The notes under the pieces were generated by a model. That model ran no database searches. It was not told the DNA's origin and saw only the letters and a program-made list of their open reading frames with translations. From Enteropsectra breve (taxonomy: Eukaryota; Microsporidia): a stretch of 10,094 nucleotides of DNA. Numbering within the stretch: position 1 is the stretch's first letter; each line of letters starts with the position of its first letter. Shown one piece after another: positions 7,611 to 10,094 of this stretch. The DNA lies in assembly GCA_024243835.1 (NCBI GenBank), contig JALPMN010000472.1, positions 1 to 10,094 on the forward strand. The letters run 5' to 3'. A program made the position numbers and the translations under genes.

Positions 7611-7617
7611 ATGCTCC
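7596..7617 (-). repeat. Right terminal inverted repeat of the Merlin element
   Basis: A perfect 22-bp inverted match to 6556-6577, ending directly at the second AAAATTTG. Confidence 0.93.
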
Positions 7618-7625
7618 AAAATTTG
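7618..7625. repeat. 8-bp target site duplication, right copy
   Basis: AAAATTTG, identical to 6548-6555. Counting only one copy, the gag frame passes through without change of phase. Confidence 0.92.
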
Positions 7626-8066
7626 TCGTAATAGCGAGAAGATGTAACCTTTCTGAACCGTTTCAAGTCACTCGGATTCTTAAGAAATTGCCGCATACTT
7701 TGCAAATAATGATCGGAACACTCAGGCTTGTTTCAGTTAATATCACTGTTGAAGGACTTCTCTCTCCCTTGCGATCTTGCCAAATGCGTGGCGTCGATCT
7801 TTTAATAAATGACTCTAGTTCAGCCGAAGTATCAGGAATCAAGAAAAGAAGAAAAAACAGAAGCAAATGGTGCGACAATCATAAGAAGTATGAACATACA
7901 GCAGCTCAGTGCAAGGGAATCTGAATTAATGAATTTTCTCCAAACTATTCAGTTCACAACGTTACATCAGCATTGAAGATGGCACATTCTTAGTCACTAT
8001 TAATATTGTGGAGAAGATACATTATCTGACATGGGGTATTTAATTAAAATGTTTAAATAGGGTACA

Positions 8067-8684
8067 ATGAGTACTCCAATAAATATAAAGGACGTGATTA
8101 TAAATAATGCACTCCTGGACACAGGTGCAGACGTCTCATGCATATCAACTACATTCGCAAAGAGACTTGGCCTAAAAATGTCCAATGGTTAAACAGTGCG
8201 CTCTTTTTCAGGAAGCTCATCTCAAGGATACTGGTCTACTGAAACATGCATTTCTGTGCACGGTAAAATTTTTAATACAAAGCTTCTAGCAATTGATAAC
8301 CTAATTCATCCAATACTTTTTGGCGGTACTCTTCTTAGATAAATGATAAGTCATTTGGGGCTGATACTCTCTTTGGAAGCGCTAAACACAGCATTGCAGT
8401 AAATTCGACATCTTATTCTGATGAACTTAAAATGATTTTAAGGCGATAATGGAAGATCGAATAAGTGGATTAGAAAGCACTAAGCTCCTAGACTTGTAAT
8501 TAACACCGGAGAATCTAAACCAATCGCTAAGATCAGATATAAGCTTGGAAAACCACAGTAGGAGCAAATCGACAATGAGGTGTCCAAACTTTTGGCTGAT
8601 GGTATTGTCCAACCTTCATCTAGCCCATGGTACTCTCCAGTTGTCCTTGTTGATAAAAAGGGAGGAAGGGACTGATTTTGCATC
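8067..8684 (+). pseudogene. pol: Ty3/gypsy pol remnant: protease and start of reverse transcriptase
   Basis: The aspartic protease part reads NNALLDTGADVSCISTTFAK, with the catalytic DTGA motif, from an ATG at 8067. It continues past an in-frame TAA (8190-8192) with SVHGKIFNTKLLAIDNLIHP and LFGG, to a second TAA at 8340-8342. About 150 nt of broken frame follow. The reverse transcriptase N-terminus then appears in the same frame from about 8496: VINTGESKPIAKIRYKLGKP, a TAG (8559-8561), and LLADGIVQPSSSPWYSPVVL, VDKKGGRD, a TGA (8673-8675) and FCI. Homology stops at 8684, before the catalytic region, and 8685-8725 is A/T-rich sequence leading into the next transposase. The protease lies one frame over from gag. 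The gap 7925-8066 has no clear frame. The fragment cannot yield a working polyprotein. Confidence 0.87.
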
Positions 8685-8725
8685 TTTTTAATATAAAAGG
8701 AAAATTTTTATTTTTTGCCCTTAAA

Positions 8726-9458
8726 ATGGCTTATAGAGACGACCAGCTCATGCAATTGTATGAGAGCGCTCTGGATTCTGCCAGTAAAGCATGCCCAAGC
8801 TGCGGAAAGGTGGTTAAATTATGCAAGGGAAGCAACCATCTTCTTCGGTGCCACAAAAAATGGTGCCAGGCAAGTTGGAGTCTGCTAGAGGGGACACCCT
8901 TTTCCCACACAAAATTACCTATAATGACACTTCTAAGGATTCTGCAGATGTGGGTAGCAAAAATAAAACTGGCAGCGATTTCAGAGATAACTGGCGTAGA
9001 TCGTAAGCCTATCGGACGCTGCATTAAAAAAATGCATAGGAGGGTAAGCAGGCGGCATTATGCTTCCATTCCAATGATCGGCGGGCCAGGCGTAGTGGTG
9101 GAAATCGACATCAATGTTCGGAAAGGTCAAGTACTACAGGGGGCACAGGGTAGAAGGTGTTTGGGTCTTCGGGATGGACGAGAGAACACCCGAAAGGAGG
9201 ATTGTTTTTGTAAAGGTAGAGGATCGCAAGAGACCTACTCTTTAGACGCTGTTGCTCAAATATGTGCATCTAGAGTCAATCATTCATAGTGATTGCTGGA
9301 AATCATATAGAAATTTGTGTGCTCTATTCGCGGAGCATCGTTTAGTGAATCATTCACTGCACTTTGTTGACCCTGAAACATTAGTGCACACTAATGGAAT
9401 TGAGGGCAACTGGTCCGGGGTAAAAGGGCAAGTATCTAATCCTAATAGGACCAAATAG
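8726..9458 (+). pseudogene. Second Merlin/ISXO2-like transposase, frameshifted
   Basis: Starting at ATG 8726 (MAYRDDQLMQLYESAL), the frame encodes a zinc ribbon (CPSCGKVVKLCKGSNHLLRC) and a helical DNA-binding part (AISEITGVDRKPIGRCI). It then reaches GGPGVVVEID, with the first catalytic Asp at 9107-9109. Two bases are missing right after that Asp, and the frame resumes as MFGKVKYYRGHRVEGVWVFG. An in-frame TAG lies at 9243-9245. The rest reads ESIIHSDCWKSY (second Asp), LVNHSLHFVDPETLVHTNGI and EGNWSGVKGQV, to the stop at 9456-9458. This is a textbook ISXO2-like domain but differs greatly from the transposase at 6619-7511, so a separate family. I could not find matching inverted repeats, so the element's limits are unknown and it may be a fragment. 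It sits where the reverse transcriptase frame breaks off. Confidence 0.9.
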
Positions 9459-9479
9459 TATGTGGATTTGTATTTGCAG

Positions 9480-9654
9480 TACCCTGCTTAGAGTGCCTGG
9501 CCATGTACTAGAAAGTAGTTATATAACGATAGATTTGAAAAAAAACCATTTTATTGAGTTTGTTCTTGTATTTATAATTATCTTAAAACACATGTTTTAA
9601 GATTTTGTCATTTATGTTTAAAATGGATGATGTGTGGTGACTCAAGTTACCACA
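9480..9654 (-). mobile_element. LTR start of a second Ty3/gypsy element (truncated or inner end unclear)
   Basis: Reading leftwards from 9654 the sequence begins TGTGGTAACTTGAGTCACCACA, an imperfect palindrome, directly after a polypurine tract. A TATATAA box lies at 9525-9519. The first bases match the plus-strand LTR at 5947 (TGTCGTAATTGAG). A near-palindrome CTTAAAACACATGTTTTAAG lies at about 9583-9602. The inner end near the second Merlin transposase cannot be fixed from one copy. Confidence 0.55.
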
Positions 9655-9982
9655 GTTTCCTCTCCCCTGAAAGGACGAATGTGTCTGATGTTTGTTTTAA
9701 CTTCTCTTTTACTATTGTTAATTGTGAAAGTCATAAAGTTTGGGCTTATAGATGTAATTTTGTATGGACCATCCCATTTTGGTGAAAGTTTACCTGATTC
9801 ATTGTTTTGACGGTATACTTGTGATCCTAGTGTAAAGTGTGTTTTGAGATTCCTATGAGTGTTTTCTTTGATTTGATTTGCTGAAGATAGTTCTTTACTA
9901 TTTTGGATTGCTTGATTAATTGTTAGATTTGCAATATTTGGGTTTGTTTGACAAGGATGTGAATTGTAAACTACCGGTTTTT
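9642..9982 (-). pseudogene. pol: Ty3/gypsy integrase C-terminal fragment
   Basis: An open minus-strand frame without an ATG start, about 113 codons, ending in TGA at 9644-9642. It reads KPVVYNSHPCQTNPNIANLT near its beginning and then GSQVYRQNNESGKLSPKWDG, PYKI and IRHIRPFRGEE. GKL-PKW-GPY followed by a HI-RPF segment is the usual C-terminal module of retroelement integrases, which bind DNA ends during insertion. Its upstream part, including the catalytic core, is missing because the frame runs into the 75-bp palindrome. The stop falls inside the LTR start. The orientation is opposite to the gag-pro-RT remnant at 6204-8684, so it comes from another copy or from a rearranged one. Confidence 0.85.
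9656..9668 (-). other. Polypurine tract of the minus-strand retroelement
   Basis: AGGGGAGAGGAAA on the minus strand lies one base before the TGTGG that opens the LTR and inside the last integrase codons. This is the expected position for the plus-strand DNA primer of reverse transcription. Confidence 0.7.
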
Positions 9983-10052
9983 CTCGAAAATAAGACCACC
10001 CAAAAATAAGACCAGTGGTCTTATTTTTGGGTGGTCTTATTTTCGAGAAAAA
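9978..10052. repeat. Perfect 75-bp palindrome, fold-back/MITE-like
   Basis: Two 37-bp arms are exactly complementary around a single central G at 10015. Each arm holds two direct copies of AAAATAAGACCA spaced 16 bp apart (9987-9998 and 10003-10014), separated by CCC. The palindrome begins where the integrase fragment stops. It could be two terminal inverted repeats of a DNA transposon joined head to head, or a minimal fold-back element. No flanking target duplication is evident. The remaining 10053-10094 is A/T-rich and shows nothing I recognise. Confidence 0.97.
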
Positions 10053-10094
10053 ATTATTAAAAATTTAAAAGCCTATGATAAGAAAGTCGTATAC

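Larger units (their letters stand above)
6556..7617 (+). mobile_element. Merlin-type DNA transposon, 1062 bp, inserted in gag
   Basis: The ends are perfect 22-bp inverted repeats, GGAGCATGGGGAAAGTTTGACC (given here as GGAGCATGGG plus GAAAGTTTGACC), at 6556-6577 and 7596-7617. The element is flanked by the 8-bp duplication AAAATTTG and contains one transposase gene in the same orientation as gag. The size, the end type and the 8-bp duplication all match the Merlin superfamily (IS1016/IS1595-related). It splits a gag frame that continues in phase on both sides. Confidence 0.93.
6204..7924 (+). pseudogene. gag: Ty3/gypsy gag, interrupted by a Merlin transposon
   Basis: Gag is the structural protein of the cytoplasmic particle of an LTR retrotransposon. 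The first part (6204-6555) shows a retrotransposon-gag pattern: PVFSGSSGEDVVYWLRLFEL, then LLFLCSLSGEAKKFY and SLSDVMMLFQQRFDEYS. The second part (7626-7924) continues in exactly the same frame on the far side of the Merlin insertion. It carries a basic stretch (KKRRKNRSK) and a knuckle WCDNHKKYEHTAAQCK at about 7868-7915. That knuckle is C-X2-H-X4-H-X4-C, with His in place of the second Cys of a standard CCHC knuckle. Without the insertion and one target duplication the frame would be about 216 codons and open throughout. The ATG at 6204 lies within the proposed LTR, so the true start could be slightly further on or damaged. Confidence 0.85.

Noticed and set aside
8685..9540. Terminal inverted repeats for the second Merlin transposase
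   Set aside because: Only weak GGGACTG/GGGTACTG similarity was found on the two sides, and no target duplication.
9978..10052. Palindrome as a bacterial-type terminator
   Set aside because: The context is eukaryotic, the stem is far longer than needed, and it interrupts a retroelement gene.
1..10094. tRNA or rRNA genes
   Set aside because: I saw no cloverleaf with a TTC-loop/acceptor pairing and no rRNA-like conserved stretch; a covariance-model scan would settle this.

Overview
The window looks like a piece of a small, gene-compact eukaryotic genome that has been heavily invaded by transposons. A microsporidian is my best guess. The basis is an intronless eukaryotic topoisomerase III, an intronless neighbour only about 205 bp away, and a mixture of Merlin, Tc1 and Ty3/gypsy elements like those of transposon-rich microsporidia. 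This is inference from gene style; no gene here names a species. Three N bases (7440, 7472, 7479) mark a draft-quality stretch.

Host region, about 1-3516. Two genes read leftwards, head to tail. The first (1-797, running off the left edge) encodes a highly charged, glutamate/lysine-rich, repeat-containing protein with the start of a hydrophobic segment at the window edge. The second (1003-3516) is a complete topoisomerase III (TOP3) with TOPRIM domain, catalytic tyrosine and two C-terminal GRF zinc fingers joined by an asparagine-rich repeat linker. Upstream of TOP3 lies a nine-copy array of a 62-bp repeat (3669-4226) with alternating sequence variants.

Transposon region, about 4355-10052. 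From left to right there is a broken Tc1-type (DD34E) element on the minus strand and an unresolved stretch open on both strands. Next comes a Ty3/gypsy retroelement on the plus strand (LTR 5947-6229, primer-binding-site-like sequence, gag, protease, start of reverse transcriptase). Its gag is split by a complete Merlin (IS1016/IS1595-like) DNA transposon with 22-bp terminal inverted repeats and a perfect 8-bp target duplication. A second, unrelated Merlin/ISXO2-type transposase pseudogene follows. After it, on the minus strand, is the integrase tail of another Ty3/gypsy element with its polypurine tract and LTR start. A perfect 75-bp palindrome ends the region.

All transposase and pol frames carry stops or frameshifts, so this region is a layered transposon graveyard. 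I see no convincing new multi-gene system. The most distinctive structures are the nested Merlin insertion, the 62-bp array and the palindrome.
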